A stretch of DNA of 64,000 nt from Polycyclovorans algicola TG408 (GTDB lineage Bacteria; Pseudomonadota; Gammaproteobacteria; Nevskiales; Nevskiaceae): NCBI RefSeq assembly GCF_000711245.1, contig NZ_JOMH01000001.1:3280830-3344829 (forward strand). Reading direction: 5' to 3'. Within the stretch, counting starts at the first letter, position 1. Each line of letters begins with the position of its first letter. The notes under the pieces are model-generated. The model searched no databases and was not told the DNA's origin. It saw only the letters and a program-made list of their open reading frames with translations. The translations under genes and the position numbers were made by a program. Shown here in pieces: positions 27,465 to 37,017 of this stretch.

Positions 27465-28436
27465 TCACGCGACTGCCACCCGGTCAGCCTCACACGGCAC
27501 CAGCAGCAACAGTGGATCAGACGCCACCTCAAACACCAGGGGGGTCTTCAGCCGATAAATTTCACCGTCGGTCGCGACCTTCATCATCCGGGGCCGGCGG
27601 GTCTTCACGCTCAGGCGACGAAAGGTGAAACGGGTCAGGTTCTCAGCCTCACCCAGTTGCCCCAGCACCCCACGCAAGGCCAGTCCCAGCATCGGCAGCG
27701 TGCCGATCGGGCGCAGCGCCACGGCCGCCAACTCGCCGCGCCCAAGGGCCTCGGCCGCAGCGTCCATACCCAGGCGCTCGAACTGCAGCGCGTTGTTGCC
27801 CACAAACAGCGTGGCCGTGCGCAGCCTCTGTTTGTCGCCCCCATTTTCGATCAACAGATCGAGTCGACGGTGCTCGTGCATCAACGTCTTCAGCCCCGAG
27901 AACAGTGCCACCCAGCGGCTGCGCCCAAGCTGCTGCTTGTAGGCCTCGCGGTCCTCAAGCAGGCGCGGATAAAGGCCGAGGCTGCCGTTGACAAGAAACA
28001 CCCGGCCGTTGACAACCCCGACCTGCACGGGCTCGACGCTGGCGCGCAGCAGCGCCTCGGCGGCCACCTCGATGTCCTGCGAGATGCCGTGCGCGCGACC
28101 GAAGTAGTTGAAAGTGCCCTGCGGCAGAACGCCATACGGACAACCACTGCCCAGGACTGCCTGCGCGACCGCGTTAAGGGTGCCGTCGCCGCCGGCCGCC
28201 ACCACCACGCCTTTCTCGGCCTTGGCACGCCGCACCGCCTTGGTGGCCACCGCAGAGATGTGATCGGGTGACGACACCGGTAAAAACTCGAACGTACGCC
28301 CGGCGGCTTCAAAAACGCGGCTCAAGACTTCAACCCGCTCGTCGGCACCGCCCCTGCCCGAGCCGCCGTTAAGGACGACGAACAACGGACCCGATCGGGC
28401 CGCCTGTTGCGCCGCGCTGCTGACCGATTGATGCAT
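27465..28436 (-). CDS. Diacylglycerol kinase-family lipid kinase
   Basis: A 323-residue protein of the DAGK/YegS catalytic family. It has the N-terminal FVVLNGGSGRG nucleotide loop, the AAGGDGTLNAVAQAVL motif (GGDGT) and the PQGTFNYFGRAHG region, followed by the beta-sandwich domain with IYRLKTPLVFEV. It is likely to phosphorylate diacylglycerol or a related lipid at the inner membrane. ATG at 28436 is used. Upstream of the metallophosphoesterase. Confidence 0.88.
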   Translation of the reverse strand: MHQSVSSAAQQAARSGPLFVVLNGGSGRGGADERVEVLSRVFEAAGRTFEFLPVSSPDHISAVATKAVRRAKAEKGVVVAAGGDGTLNAVAQAVLGSGCPYGVLPQGTFNYFGRAHGISQDIEVAAEALLRASVEPVQVGVVNGRVFLVNGSLGLYPRLLEDREAYKQQLGRSRWVALFSGLKTLMHEHRRLDLLIENGGDKQRLRTATLFVGNNALQFERLGMDAAAEALGRGELAAVALRPIGTLPMLGLALRGVLGQLGEAENLTRFTFRRLSVKTRRPRMMKVATDGEIYRLKTPLVFEVASDPLLLLVPCEADRVAVA

Positions 28437-28642
28437 AAACCTTGCCTCCTTGAGCGACTGGCCTGTCCGGCCGCGACGCAGCCTGCGGCCGCTCACCCGC
28501 ATGCGGACTGAACTGCAAGCCAATTGATGCGATCAGGCGACGCGTCGCACTCGGGGCGATTTATTCCTGTCCAGAATCTTGTCCAGACGGGCGATTTCTG
28601 CGCATAAACAAGGCCGCAGAATCGCCAAGCCCTTGTTTTTTA

Positions 28643-28717
28643 TGGTGCCGGATGAGGGATTTGAACCCCCGACCTTCGGTTTACAAAACCGCTGCACTGC
28701 CACTGTGCTAATCCGGC
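28643..28717 (-). tRNA. tRNA-Thr (TGT)
   Basis: Read on the minus strand: acceptor GCCGGAT/ATCCGGC, anticodon loop TTTGTAA (anticodon TGT), GGTTCAAATCC T-arm, encoded CCA. Confidence 0.96.
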
Positions 28718-28738
28718 GCGCTGCATCGCGGGCGCAGT

Positions 28739-29476
28739 TTAGTCAGTCGAGTCCAACATTGCCATGAGCCCGCTCAGCACGGGATTGGGCAGGGTTTGCC
28801 AGCCAGGCAGATCGATCGCAAGCAGGGCCGCATCGCCGCCGGCGATCCATTTGCGCGCGCCCTCGGACGCCAGCGCGGCGCCGCGGTCCAGGGCACCCAG
28901 ACACGCCAACCGCGCCCCAGCCGCCACGCAGGCTTCTGTGGTGGTGCCCAGACCGGCAAGCTCGGCACCCCCCGCCTGATGTTCAAAACGGGTCGCGCCC
29001 AGCGTCGCCTGCCGTGCGGTCTGAAATCCGGGCGCGATCAGCCCGCCCCGGTGGTGTCCATCGCGGTCGACCACGTCTAGGGTCAGTGCCGTGCCGGCCA
29101 TGGCGATGACGACCGCCTCTGCGGGCGCACGTCTGCGGGCGGCGAGCATGGCCAGCCAGCGGTCGACACCAAGGCGCATCGGGTCGGCGTAGGCAATCTG
29201 CAGGCCGGCGCACTCGCTGCGCACTCGCGCCATGACCGGGGTCACGCCGTAGCGCGCCTGAAGGGCTGCGCACAGCGCGACGCCAACCTCAGGGCCCAGC
29301 ACCTGTGACACCGCCACGCGCGCCGGACGACCGTTCGGCAGCGCTTCGACAACACGTTCGACATCACCCTCGTGTGCCGCGGCGCAGCCTTCGGGAATGG
29401 CGTCGTCAGACCCTGGCTCGGTTAACACCCATTTGACGCGGGAGTTGCCGACGTCGATCAACAGGTCACCGGTCAT
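28739..29476 (-). CDS. coaX: Type III pantothenate kinase
   Basis: Catalyses the first step of coenzyme A synthesis. It has 245 residues in the ASKHA fold: LLIDVGNSRVKW phosphate loop, the DRWLAMLAAR segment and MAGTALTLDVVD. ATG at 29476 overlaps the birA stop by 4 nt (ATGA). The birA-coaX pairing is common and couples the biotin and CoA cofactor pathways. Confidence 0.95.
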   Translation of the reverse strand: MTGDLLIDVGNSRVKWVLTEPGSDDAIPEGCAAAHEGDVERVVEALPNGRPARVAVSQVLGPEVGVALCAALQARYGVTPVMARVRSECAGLQIAYADPMRLGVDRWLAMLAARRRAPAEAVVIAMAGTALTLDVVDRDGHHRGGLIAPGFQTARQATLGATRFEHQAGGAELAGLGTTTEACVAAGARLACLGALDRGAALASEGARKWIAGGDAALLAIDLPGWQTLPNPVLSGLMAMLDSTD

Positions 29477-30435
29477 GCCCATCGCATCGACACCTCGCCG
29501 CTGAAGACGCTGCGCAGCCCGTCCACCGTCATCACCTGCAACGCGCCGCGGGCGTCGACACCCTGCGCAATGCCTTCGATGCCGGGCTCGACACCCACGA
29601 TACGCACCGCGCGACCGTGGCTGGCGTCGACGCGCTGCCAGGCGTCACGACAGGCGGCAAAGCCGGTCTGTGGATAATCCGCCAACAGGGTAAACAGGGC
29701 CCCGCTGACAGCTGCAGCCACCGCGTTGCGCGACAAGGGTGTGGCCACCAACTGATCGAGGCTGACCCACGGCTGGTCAGGCGCGTGGTCATCGGCAAAG
29801 CGCTGCAGGTTGACACCCAGACCGATCACCACGCGGCAGGCACCGCCGATTTCACCCCGATGCTCCAGCAAGATGCCGCCAAGCTTGCACCCCCCCACGA
29901 CCAGATCGTTGGGCCATTTCACCTGCACGGTTGTGGCACCCAGACCCTGCAAGGTCTGCGCGAGGCGGACACCGACGGCCAAAGGCAAACAGCCCAGATC
30001 GTCTGGCCACGAGTCGAATGACCACGCCATCGACATCATCAATTGTTGTCCGTAAGGCGCCTGCCAGACCCGGCCGCGGCGGCCCCGCCCGGCCACCTGA
30101 AACTCGGCAAAACGGGCTTGCGGGTCCTGCGCAGGGTCGGCGGCCAACAGGTCGGCATTGGTGGATTCGGTGACGCGGACGATGCTGCCCTGCAAGCTGG
30201 GGGGCAGCGTCAAGTCATCCAGCGCCAACGGCTCGAGCGGCGTCTGCAACTGATAGCCGAGACCGCTGCGTGCGCCCACCTGCAATCCGAAGCGTGGCAG
30301 CAGCGCCACCCGCTTTGACAGCGCAGCACGGCTAATGCCGGCCTCGGCGGCCAAGGCTTCGCCGGAATGCCAGGCGCCGTCGGCAAGGCGATCAATCAGC
30401 CACAGCAGATCATCGCTGGGGGCGATGGGGGTCAT
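29473..30435 (-). CDS. birA: Biotin-protein ligase / biotin operon repressor BirA
   Basis: A 320-residue bifunctional protein. The N-terminal winged helix (HSGEALAAEAGISRAALSKR) is the repressor DNA-binding domain. The ligase domain has GRGRRGRVW (117-125) and VKWPNDLVV, and a C-terminal SH3-like domain follows. It attaches biotin to acetyl-CoA carboxylase. ATG at 30435 overlaps the plsY stop by 4 nt. No ligase residue is missing. Confidence 0.96.
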   Translation of the reverse strand: MTPIAPSDDLLWLIDRLADGAWHSGEALAAEAGISRAALSKRVALLPRFGLQVGARSGLGYQLQTPLEPLALDDLTLPPSLQGSIVRVTESTNADLLAADPAQDPQARFAEFQVAGRGRRGRVWQAPYGQQLMMSMAWSFDSWPDDLGCLPLAVGVRLAQTLQGLGATTVQVKWPNDLVVGGCKLGGILLEHRGEIGGACRVVIGLGVNLQRFADDHAPDQPWVSLDQLVATPLSRNAVAAAVSGALFTLLADYPQTGFAACRDAWQRVDASHGRAVRIVGVEPGIEGIAQGVDARGALQVMTVDGLRSVFSGEVSMRWA

Positions 30436-31094
30436 GGGCGCCGCAACCATTGATGCAAAAGCCGCGCCTTGTCGAAGCGGTGCTCGCGACCGGCGATCAG
30501 GTTGGCGATGTTGCTGCGGTGCTTCCACACCACGAGGGCGACCATGGCTGTCACGAACGCGCCAGGCAGCGACCACAACCCGTCCACGCCGAAGCAGGCC
30601 ACGTGCAGCAGCGCCAGCGCGCTGGCCATCAGCGTCGCCAAGCTGACGTAACCGCTGAGAATCACCACCAGCACGAAACCGCCCAGCATCAATGGCAGGG
30701 CGCCCGGCAGCAGGACGGCAAAAACCCCGGCCAGGGTCGCCACGCCCTTGCCGCCCTTGAAGCGATAGATCAGCGGGTAACAGTGCCCGACCGTCACGGC
30801 CGCGCCCGCCACGAAACCGAGCATGGCCCTTAGCGTCGGGTCGGCGGTCAACAGCGGCGGCAACACCCACACCGCGATGACGCCTTTGGCGACGTCAATC
30901 GCCAACACCCCGGCGGCAAAGCCCTTGCCGCGCGTGCGCAGGGCGTTGGTGGCGCCCACATTGCCACTGCCGGTGCTGCGCAGATCGGCGCCGCCTTTGA
31001 TGGCCGTCATCACCATGCCGCCCATCACCAGCCCGACCGCGTAGGCCAGCAGTGCCGTCACACCGACGGCCCACAAGCCGGTGAGCGTGAGCAC
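30432..31094 (-). CDS. plsY: Glycerol-3-phosphate acyltransferase PlsY
   Basis: Membrane enzyme that transfers acyl from acyl-phosphate to glycerol-3-phosphate. It has 220 residues and about five helices. Family motifs are GSGNVGATN (substrate loop), YRFKGGKGVAT and WKHRSNIANLIAGRE. No ATG fits the N-terminus; a GTG at 31094, two bases after the M61 peptidase stop with GGGGG upstream, gives the first membrane helix (VLTLTGLWAVGVTALLAYAVG). Confidence 0.93.
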   Translation of the reverse strand: MLTLTGLWAVGVTALLAYAVGLVMGGMVMTAIKGGADLRSTGSGNVGATNALRTRGKGFAAGVLAIDVAKGVIAVWVLPPLLTADPTLRAMLGFVAGAAVTVGHCYPLIYRFKGGKGVATLAGVFAVLLPGALPLMLGGFVLVVILSGYVSLATLMASALALLHVACFGVDGLWSLPGAFVTAMVALVVWKHRSNIANLIAGREHRFDKARLLHQWLRRP

Positions 31095-31096
31095 CG

Positions 31097-32905
31097 TCAG
31101 ACCCCCAGCCAGGCTTTGCGCCGCGCCGCCACCTCGAGCGCGGGGTCGGCAACCAGCGTGAACGCCCAGGTGTCGGACGCCGGCGGCTGCGGCGTCAGCA
31201 CCGAACTGATCAATCTCTCGTCGCGGAAGCGATGCACCGTCACCGGCTCGCCGGGCACCAGCGCCGAACATTGCGCCGCAAATTTGGCCGCCTTGACCTG
31301 GCGGCCGTTGATGGCCACCAAGCGGTCGCCCACCGCCAGGTCGGCACGCTCGGCCGGGCCGTCGGCCACCACGCCGGTGACCTGCACGACGCCATCGACG
31401 GGCTTGGTGCGCAGGCCGATGAAGTTGGACTCGGCCTTGCCAGTGTTGCGACCCCCGCGATCGGCGGCGCCACGGTTGACGCGCAACGCCGCCTCGACAC
31501 CGAACACCGCCAGATCCTGCGCCAGCGGCAGGTCGTCGGTGCCGTACAGTCCACGCTCGAAATAGTGCTGCAGCGCCTGCTCGCCAGCCTCGCCGCCGAC
31601 CTCACCGGCCAGCGCAATGATCACCCGTGACAATTCGCCCTCGGGCACTGGCCGGTTGACTGCACCAAACCCCTTCCACAGCCGCTTCATGGCTTCGTCG
31701 AGTGTCGTGCCGAGCACCCGCAGGCGCAGGTCGAGTCCCAGTGCAAAGACCGCGCCCTTGCCGTAGTAGCTGACTGTGAGATTGGGGGTTGATTCGTCCG
31801 ACTGATAAAACTTGGTCCACGCCTCGAAACTCGATTCGGCAAGGCTGTGGCGATGGCGGCCCGGCGTGCGCCAGACGCGGGTCGCCTGGCGGGCGATCAG
31901 GTCCAGATACTCGGCAGCCTCGACCACCCCGGCGCGCAGCAGAAAAAGGTCGTCGTAATAGCTGGTGACCCCTTCGTAGTGCCACAGATCGCGCGTGTAG
32001 GCCTCGTCGCCGAGGTCGCTTTCGGCAAAGGCCTGTGGCACCAGCCGCTTGACGTTCCACAGATGGAAATATTCGTGCGAACACAGGCCCAGAAAATTGC
32101 GGTAGCCGTCGCTGAGGCCCGCCTCGTTGGGGCGCGGAAGGTCATCGCGCGCGCACACCAGGGCGGTGGAATAGCGGTGCTCCAGACCGCCGTAGCCGCC
32201 GGCGGTGACCTGGGTCAGAAAAAGGTAGCGATCCAGCGGCGTCGTATCGTCAAACAGCGCGTGCTCAACCGTGCAGATGCGCGCCAAGTCACGCGTCACC
32301 CGCGCCGTGTCAACGGCGTCATGCCCGGCCAGCACCAGCGCGTGCGGCATGCCGTTGACGTCGAAGTCGACGCGCTCAAAATCACCGAGCTCAACCGGGT
32401 GGTCGATCAGATCTTCATAGTCATCTGCACGGAAGCGGCCGAAGCCGCGTGCATCAACCGCCACCGCCTGCAGTGACGTGGCAACCCGCCAACCGGCGCA
32501 GTCCGCATCCTCCGGGGCCACCAGGGTCAACTCGACCGGCGACTGCGCCTCGGCATCAACGCGGTAGCAAAGCGAGCTGGGGTTGAAAAAGCCGCGATCA
32601 GTGCTGAGAAACGCCTTGCGCACCGACGGATCGAAGGCATAGACCCGATAGGCCACGGTGACCGGGCTGCCGGTGCCGTCAATCTGCACCCGGCGCTTGT
32701 CGAGACGCCGCCATGGCAACGGTGCCCCCTGCGCATCGACCACCGACATGTCGCTGACGTGTTTGGCGAAGTCGCGAATGCGATAGCTGCCACGCAGCCA
32801 ACTGGGCAGGCTCAGCGTGGCGCCCGCCGCCGCCTCGAACCGCAGCGCAACGTCAAACCAATGCCCGCGAGGATCGGCGGGGCAAATCGTGTAAGCAATC
32901 GACAT
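31097..32905 (-). CDS. M61 family metallopeptidase (glycyl aminopeptidase-like)
   Basis: A 602-residue M61 peptidase. The zinc motif HEYFHLWNVKR has His277, Glu278 and His281, and GGLEH and other family regions flank it. A C-terminal PDZ domain (about 490-590, VTGVVADGPAERADLAVGDRLVAING) is present. No signal peptide is obvious, so the location is uncertain. It is coupled to plsY by a 2-nt gap. Confidence 0.9.
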   Translation of the reverse strand: MSIAYTICPADPRGHWFDVALRFEAAAGATLSLPSWLRGSYRIRDFAKHVSDMSVVDAQGAPLPWRRLDKRRVQIDGTGSPVTVAYRVYAFDPSVRKAFLSTDRGFFNPSSLCYRVDAEAQSPVELTLVAPEDADCAGWRVATSLQAVAVDARGFGRFRADDYEDLIDHPVELGDFERVDFDVNGMPHALVLAGHDAVDTARVTRDLARICTVEHALFDDTTPLDRYLFLTQVTAGGYGGLEHRYSTALVCARDDLPRPNEAGLSDGYRNFLGLCSHEYFHLWNVKRLVPQAFAESDLGDEAYTRDLWHYEGVTSYYDDLFLLRAGVVEAAEYLDLIARQATRVWRTPGRHRHSLAESSFEAWTKFYQSDESTPNLTVSYYGKGAVFALGLDLRLRVLGTTLDEAMKRLWKGFGAVNRPVPEGELSRVIIALAGEVGGEAGEQALQHYFERGLYGTDDLPLAQDLAVFGVEAALRVNRGAADRGGRNTGKAESNFIGLRTKPVDGVVQVTGVVADGPAERADLAVGDRLVAINGRQVKAAKFAAQCSALVPGEPVTVHRFRDERLISSVLTPQPPASDTWAFTLVADPALEVAARRKAWLGV

Positions 32906-32957
32906 GGCGAAACAGGGCCGTCAGGGCAAACCAGCGGCCATGGTAAGCCGGCCGCGC

Positions 32958-33551
32958 TCAGAGTTCGCCGTAACGCCGCTTGCGGCGACCCAAAGCCGGC
33001 AACAACAGCCCCAGCACCACCCCGCCGCCGACCAGGCCGGCACCGGTGAGCATCAGCGCGCGACGCTCGCGGTCGGCCTCGCCCTCGGCGATCAACCGTG
33101 CTTCGTTGTCTTGTAGCTCGGCGATTACGCTTTTCAGTTGCTCGTTTTCATCGGCCAGCTCCAGCGCCGAGGCGGCATCGGCGAGGCGCGATTGCGCCGC
33201 ATCAAAGTCGCGCTGCAAGTCGGTGAGGGCGCGATTCGACTCCGCCAGCTCGGCCTCGGCCTTGGCCAGTTGGACACGGGCGGCGGGCTCGGTGGTGAGA
33301 TAGCGCGAGGTCACCCAGCCTTCCCGGCCATTGGCATCACGAATGCGGGTGAAGCTCTCCGGCCCGAGGGCTTCCAGCACCTCAACCGACTCGCCACTGG
33401 AAACCTGGCCAATCACGCCGGCATCGTTGGCCGGGCGCTCGCGAATCGACAGGTTGATCACATCTGAAACAAAACGATTTTCGGCCGTGGCGCCCGACAC
33501 AACGGACAACATCAACACGGCAACGGCAACACATCGGGAGATCAGGGGCAT
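32958..33551 (-). CDS. SH3-domain membrane protein (YgiM/TIGR04211 type)
   Basis: A 197-residue exported protein: a signal peptide, then a bacterial SH3 domain (INLSIRERPANDAGVIGQVSSGESVEVLE, about 31-90), a long coiled coil (about 95-160) and a C-terminal membrane helix (LTGAGLVGGGVVLGLLLPAL) with a basic tail. This is the YgiM arrangement. Likely peptidoglycan or surface-sensing role; function unknown. Confidence 0.85.
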   Translation of the reverse strand: MPLISRCVAVAVLMLSVVSGATAENRFVSDVINLSIRERPANDAGVIGQVSSGESVEVLEALGPESFTRIRDANGREGWVTSRYLTTEPAARVQLAKAEAELAESNRALTDLQRDFDAAQSRLADAASALELADENEQLKSVIAELQDNEARLIAEGEADRERRALMLTGAGLVGGGVVLGLLLPALGRRKRRYGEL

Positions 33552-33633
33552 GGGAAAGATTTTGAATATTGATTAAAGACGCCCCGAACGACGGGCGGCG
33601 TGTGCCTTCATTGGCACCGCGTTAATGATGTCT

Positions 33634-34392
33634 TCAGTTTCCTGACCGGGAGCCGAACACGCGCTTCATGATTTCGGTGCCGCGCGCGGCAGGGTTCTCA
33701 CGAATGCGCTGCTCTTCTTCCGCCATCATCGAAAAAAGTCCCACCAGGGCCTGGTCGGTGACATAGGTGTCCAGGTCCAGCGCGGCGGGCGTGCCGCCCA
33801 GCGAGAACAATGCCCCGGCCTGCCGGGTGATGGCCCGGTACTGCTGGGTGACGCCGACCCGTGCGGTCGCATCGCTGACGATGGGCATGAATGCCGCCCG
33901 AAGCGACGGGCCGGCGACCCGTTCGAAATAGCGTGTTGCGGCGTCGTCCGCACCGTCGAGAATGCCGCGCGCGTCAGCCAGGCTCATCTCGCGTACCGCC
34001 GTACCCAGAATGTCGGCGGCTTGGGGCACCGCCTGCTCTGCAGCGCTGTTCAGGGTTTGGTGAAACGCCTCCACCGACGCCCCCATTCCCATCGCACGCA
34101 GAGCAGATTCGCTGCGGGCCACCAGCGGCGGCGGCGGAATCCGTCGCGCGGCGTCGGTCCAGAAGCCGCCCGGCCGCCCCAACTCATTGACGGCCGCGGT
34201 GGTCCCCTGCGCCAGCGCGTCACGCAGGGCGGAAACGATTTCGGTCTCCAGCAGGGTGCCCGTTTCAGTGTTCTGCGTGGCGCCGCCGAAGATGCCGCGC
34301 ATCACGTCGCGCCAACCCTGTGCCTGTGCGGTGGAATGCCCCAGCATCAGGGCCAGCGCGGTCACAAGGAACAAGGGGCGAGACAGCGTCAT
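33634..34392 (-). CDS. DUF4197 family exported protein
   Basis: A 252-residue exported protein of DUF4197: signal peptide MTLSRPLFLVTALALMLGHSTAQA, then an all-helical domain with ALRDALAQGTTAAVNELGRPGGFW and the C-terminal FSMMAEEEQRIRENPAARGTEIMKRVFG, which is strongly conserved in the family. No function is established. ATG 34392; monocistronic by orientation. Confidence 0.83.
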   Translation of the reverse strand: MTLSRPLFLVTALALMLGHSTAQAQGWRDVMRGIFGGATQNTETGTLLETEIVSALRDALAQGTTAAVNELGRPGGFWTDAARRIPPPPLVARSESALRAMGMGASVEAFHQTLNSAAEQAVPQAADILGTAVREMSLADARGILDGADDAATRYFERVAGPSLRAAFMPIVSDATARVGVTQQYRAITRQAGALFSLGGTPAALDLDTYVTDQALVGLFSMMAEEEQRIRENPAARGTEIMKRVFGSRSGN

Positions 34393-34563
34393 GGCAGGGA
34401 ATCCGGGCGCAGAAAAAAGGGCGTCGAGCATACCCAGCCCCCGGCGACCCTGCTGACCGCCACGACCGGCCACCGCCACAACGGTTGCGTATCCTGTGCG
34501 CCCTGTCCCGAAACGCGAGGCTTCAATCACGTGACTGCCCAGACCCGTCCCTGGCCACACCCA

Positions 34564-35466
34564 ATGACGCTGCGCGCCAATCTGTGCCGCAGACTCGCTC
34601 GCCCGACCTTGGGGCGAATCTTCTCGTCACCCGACATGCCCCTGCCGGTGCGCCGTCAAAAGCTCGGCCAGTTGACCCGGCTGATGGGCGTGCTGCCACC
34701 CGGCGGCGTCCGCATTGAGCCGGCCCGTGTCGGCGGCGTGCCCGGTGAGTGGCTGCGCCCCAAGTCGGGCGAGGCCGGCGGCGCACTGCTGTACCTGCAC
34801 GGCGGCGCCTACGTGGTCGGCTTGCCTGCCACTTACCGGCCGCTGTGCGCGCAGATTGTCCGCGAGGCGCAGGTCAAGGCCTGCGTGCTCGACTATCGGC
34901 TGGCCCCCGAGCACCCCTGCCCGGCCGCCATTGACGACGCGCTGGCGGCCTACCGCGCATTGCTTGAAGACTTGCCCGCCACCCGCATCGTGCTGGGGGG
35001 CGACTCGGCTGGCGGCGGGCTGGCGCTCGCATTGCTGCTGGCGATCCGCGAGGCCGGCTTGCCGATGCCGGGCGGCGCCTTCCTGATTTCGCCATGGGTC
35101 GATCTGCGCTGCGAGGCCGACAGCTTCACCCGCGAGGCGGCCCGCGATCCGATTCTGGGTCATGCGGTGATCCGCGAGGCCGCGCGGCACTACGCCGGAG
35201 ACTTGCCGCTGGACGACCCGCGCCTGTCGCCGGGGCTCGCCGACCTGATCGGCCTGCCGCCGCTGTTCATCCAATCGACCGACGCCGAGCTGCTGGCCGA
35301 CGACAGCGCGGCCCTGCTGGCACGCGCCAAGGCGGCTGGCGTCGACGTAACGCTCGAGAGTTGGCCAGGCCTCTGGCACGTTTGGCAGGTGTTCAACGGC
35401 AAGGTGCCTGAAGCCACACAAGCGGTGCGCCACCTCGCCCAGTTCGTCGCGGCCTGTCTGAAATGA
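34564..35466 (+). CDS. Alpha/beta hydrolase, hormone-sensitive lipase type
   Basis: A 300-residue esterase-like enzyme. It has the oxyanion motif LYLHGGAYVVG, the nucleophile GDSAGGG and the downstream Asp-His (DAELLADDSAAL ... WPGLWHVWQVF). It probably hydrolyses short acyl esters. A GTG at 34531 is an alternative start. Its stop overlaps the next hydrolase start by 4 nt, so the two form an operon with the following membrane protein. Confidence 0.88.
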   Translation: MTLRANLCRRLARPTLGRIFSSPDMPLPVRRQKLGQLTRLMGVLPPGGVRIEPARVGGVPGEWLRPKSGEAGGALLYLHGGAYVVGLPATYRPLCAQIVREAQVKACVLDYRLAPEHPCPAAIDDALAAYRALLEDLPATRIVLGGDSAGGGLALALLLAIREAGLPMPGGAFLISPWVDLRCEADSFTREAARDPILGHAVIREAARHYAGDLPLDDPRLSPGLADLIGLPPLFIQSTDAELLADDSAALLARAKAAGVDVTLESWPGLWHVWQVFNGKVPEATQAVRHLAQFVAACLK

Positions 35467-36353
35467 CCCTCACGGTCACACCGCAGGCGTGGTACGCCGA
35501 AGCCGACACCTTCGATTTTGAAGGGCACGCCATTCCTTACCGCGTGGCCGGCGACGGTGACGACGCGGTGATGCTGATTCATGGCTTTCCGACCTGTTCA
35601 TGGGACTGGGCGCCGCTGTGGACGCAACTTTGCGAGCGCTACGGCACGGTCGTGGCCCCCGACATGCTCGGCTTTGGCCGCGCGCCGAAACCACGCGGGC
35701 AACGCTACGACCTGATGGAACAGGCCGACCTACACGTCGCCCTGGCGCGGCATCACGGCTTCAAGCGGGTGCGGGTGCTGGCCCATGACTACGGCGTCAG
35801 CGTCGCCCAGGAACTGTTGGCCCGGCAGATCGACGGCACGTTGCCATTCACGCTGGCCGGTGTTGCGCTGCTCAACGGCGGCCTGTTCCCCGAAACCCAT
35901 CGCCAGACGCGCATGCAAAAACTGCTGCGCTCGCCGCTGGGCGGGCTGATCGTGCAATTGGCGACACAGCGCTCGTTCAACCGCGGCTTTTCGCTGGTGT
36001 TTGGCCCGAACACCCAACCAACGAGCGAAGAGCTGGACGCGTTTTGGTCATTGGTCACGGTCAATGACGGCCATCGCCAACTGCACCGGCTGATCCGCTA
36101 CATCGATGACCGCATTGCCCATCGTGATCGCTGGGTGGGTGCCCTGCAGCAGGCGCAGTGCCCGTTACGACTGATCAACGGCCCCGAAGACCCGGTCTCG
36201 GGTGCCCACATGGTGGCGCGCTATCGCGAACTGGTGCCGCAGCCCGACACCGTCAGCCTGCCAGGTATCGGCCACTATCCGCAGGTGGAAGACCCGGACG
36301 GCGTGTGGACCGCGCTGACACCATTCTTCGACAGGCTTGCCGAGCGCCGATGA
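35463..36353 (+). CDS. Alpha/beta hydrolase (dehalogenase/epoxide hydrolase-like)
   Basis: A 296-residue hydrolase with the oxyanion region IHGFPTCSWDW. The nucleophile elbow AHDYGVSVAQE carries Asp rather than Ser, as in haloalkane dehalogenases and epoxide hydrolases, and the His is in GIGHYPQVEDPDGV. Substrate unknown. Start and stop overlap the neighbours by 4 nt each (ATGA), indicating tight translational coupling. Confidence 0.87.
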   Translation: MTLTVTPQAWYAEADTFDFEGHAIPYRVAGDGDDAVMLIHGFPTCSWDWAPLWTQLCERYGTVVAPDMLGFGRAPKPRGQRYDLMEQADLHVALARHHGFKRVRVLAHDYGVSVAQELLARQIDGTLPFTLAGVALLNGGLFPETHRQTRMQKLLRSPLGGLIVQLATQRSFNRGFSLVFGPNTQPTSEELDAFWSLVTVNDGHRQLHRLIRYIDDRIAHRDRWVGALQQAQCPLRLINGPEDPVSGAHMVARYRELVPQPDTVSLPGIGHYPQVEDPDGVWTALTPFFDRLAERR

Positions 36354-36997
36354 ACCGTTCAGTTCGAGAAGTGCTGTTGTTCCACGGCGGCTTCGGACTG
36401 CTCGCGGCCGCGGTCGTCGCCGCCACGCCCGCCGCCCAGTTCGGCCGTTGGGTCCTGGTCCTGGCCATCGCCTACAACCTGTTACTGCCGCTGTACGCCG
36501 TGTTTCGCGGCGAGCCAGGCTGGATAGACCGCTGGCTGTTCATGCTCGGCGTATCAGCGCTGCAAGTGCTGCCGGATTGGGTGCTTGTCTCGGTCACCCA
36601 GACCTTGCACTTTCATGACCACGGCATTTATCGAATCGGTGACGCGGTGCCGGTTTACTTCATGGGCCTGTGGGTCATGGTCCTGTTCCCGGTCACGTTG
36701 ATCGCCGATCACAGCCGCTCGGCGCGCTACCTGGCCGCAGCGCTGCTCGGCGGTCTGGCGTTTACCGCTGCCGAGTGGCTGGCCGTTCCGTTGCAGCTCT
36801 GGTCGCCGCGCAATGTCGACACCTTCGCCGGGTTTGCGCTTTACCCAATTCCTGCTGAAATGGCGCTTTGCGTCGCCGCGCTCTGGCTGTATCGCAAGAC
36901 CGCCCACGATGGCCTTCTCGAACGCATCTGGGCGGTCGGCCTTGCGCCGGTCTGCTACACCGGCGCGCTGATGCTGTCGCTGCTTTACTTCTCCTGA
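36350..36997 (+). CDS. Multi-pass membrane protein of unknown function
   Basis: A 215-residue inner-membrane protein with six or so helices (for example VLVLAIAYNLLLPLYAVF, YFMGLWVMVLFPVTLIA, LGGLAFTAAEWLAVPLQLW). Short charged loops include HFHDHGIYRIGDAVPV, whose histidines could bind metal. It ends the hydrolase operon, overlapping the previous stop by 4 nt, and may handle the hydrophobic products or cofactors. No family recognised with confidence. Confidence 0.6.
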   Translation: MNRSVREVLLFHGGFGLLAAAVVAATPAAQFGRWVLVLAIAYNLLLPLYAVFRGEPGWIDRWLFMLGVSALQVLPDWVLVSVTQTLHFHDHGIYRIGDAVPVYFMGLWVMVLFPVTLIADHSRSARYLAAALLGGLAFTAAEWLAVPLQLWSPRNVDTFAGFALYPIPAEMALCVAALWLYRKTAHDGLLERIWAVGLAPVCYTGALMLSLLYFS

Positions 36998-37017
36998 CAC
37001 TTCCCTTTCTACCGCCC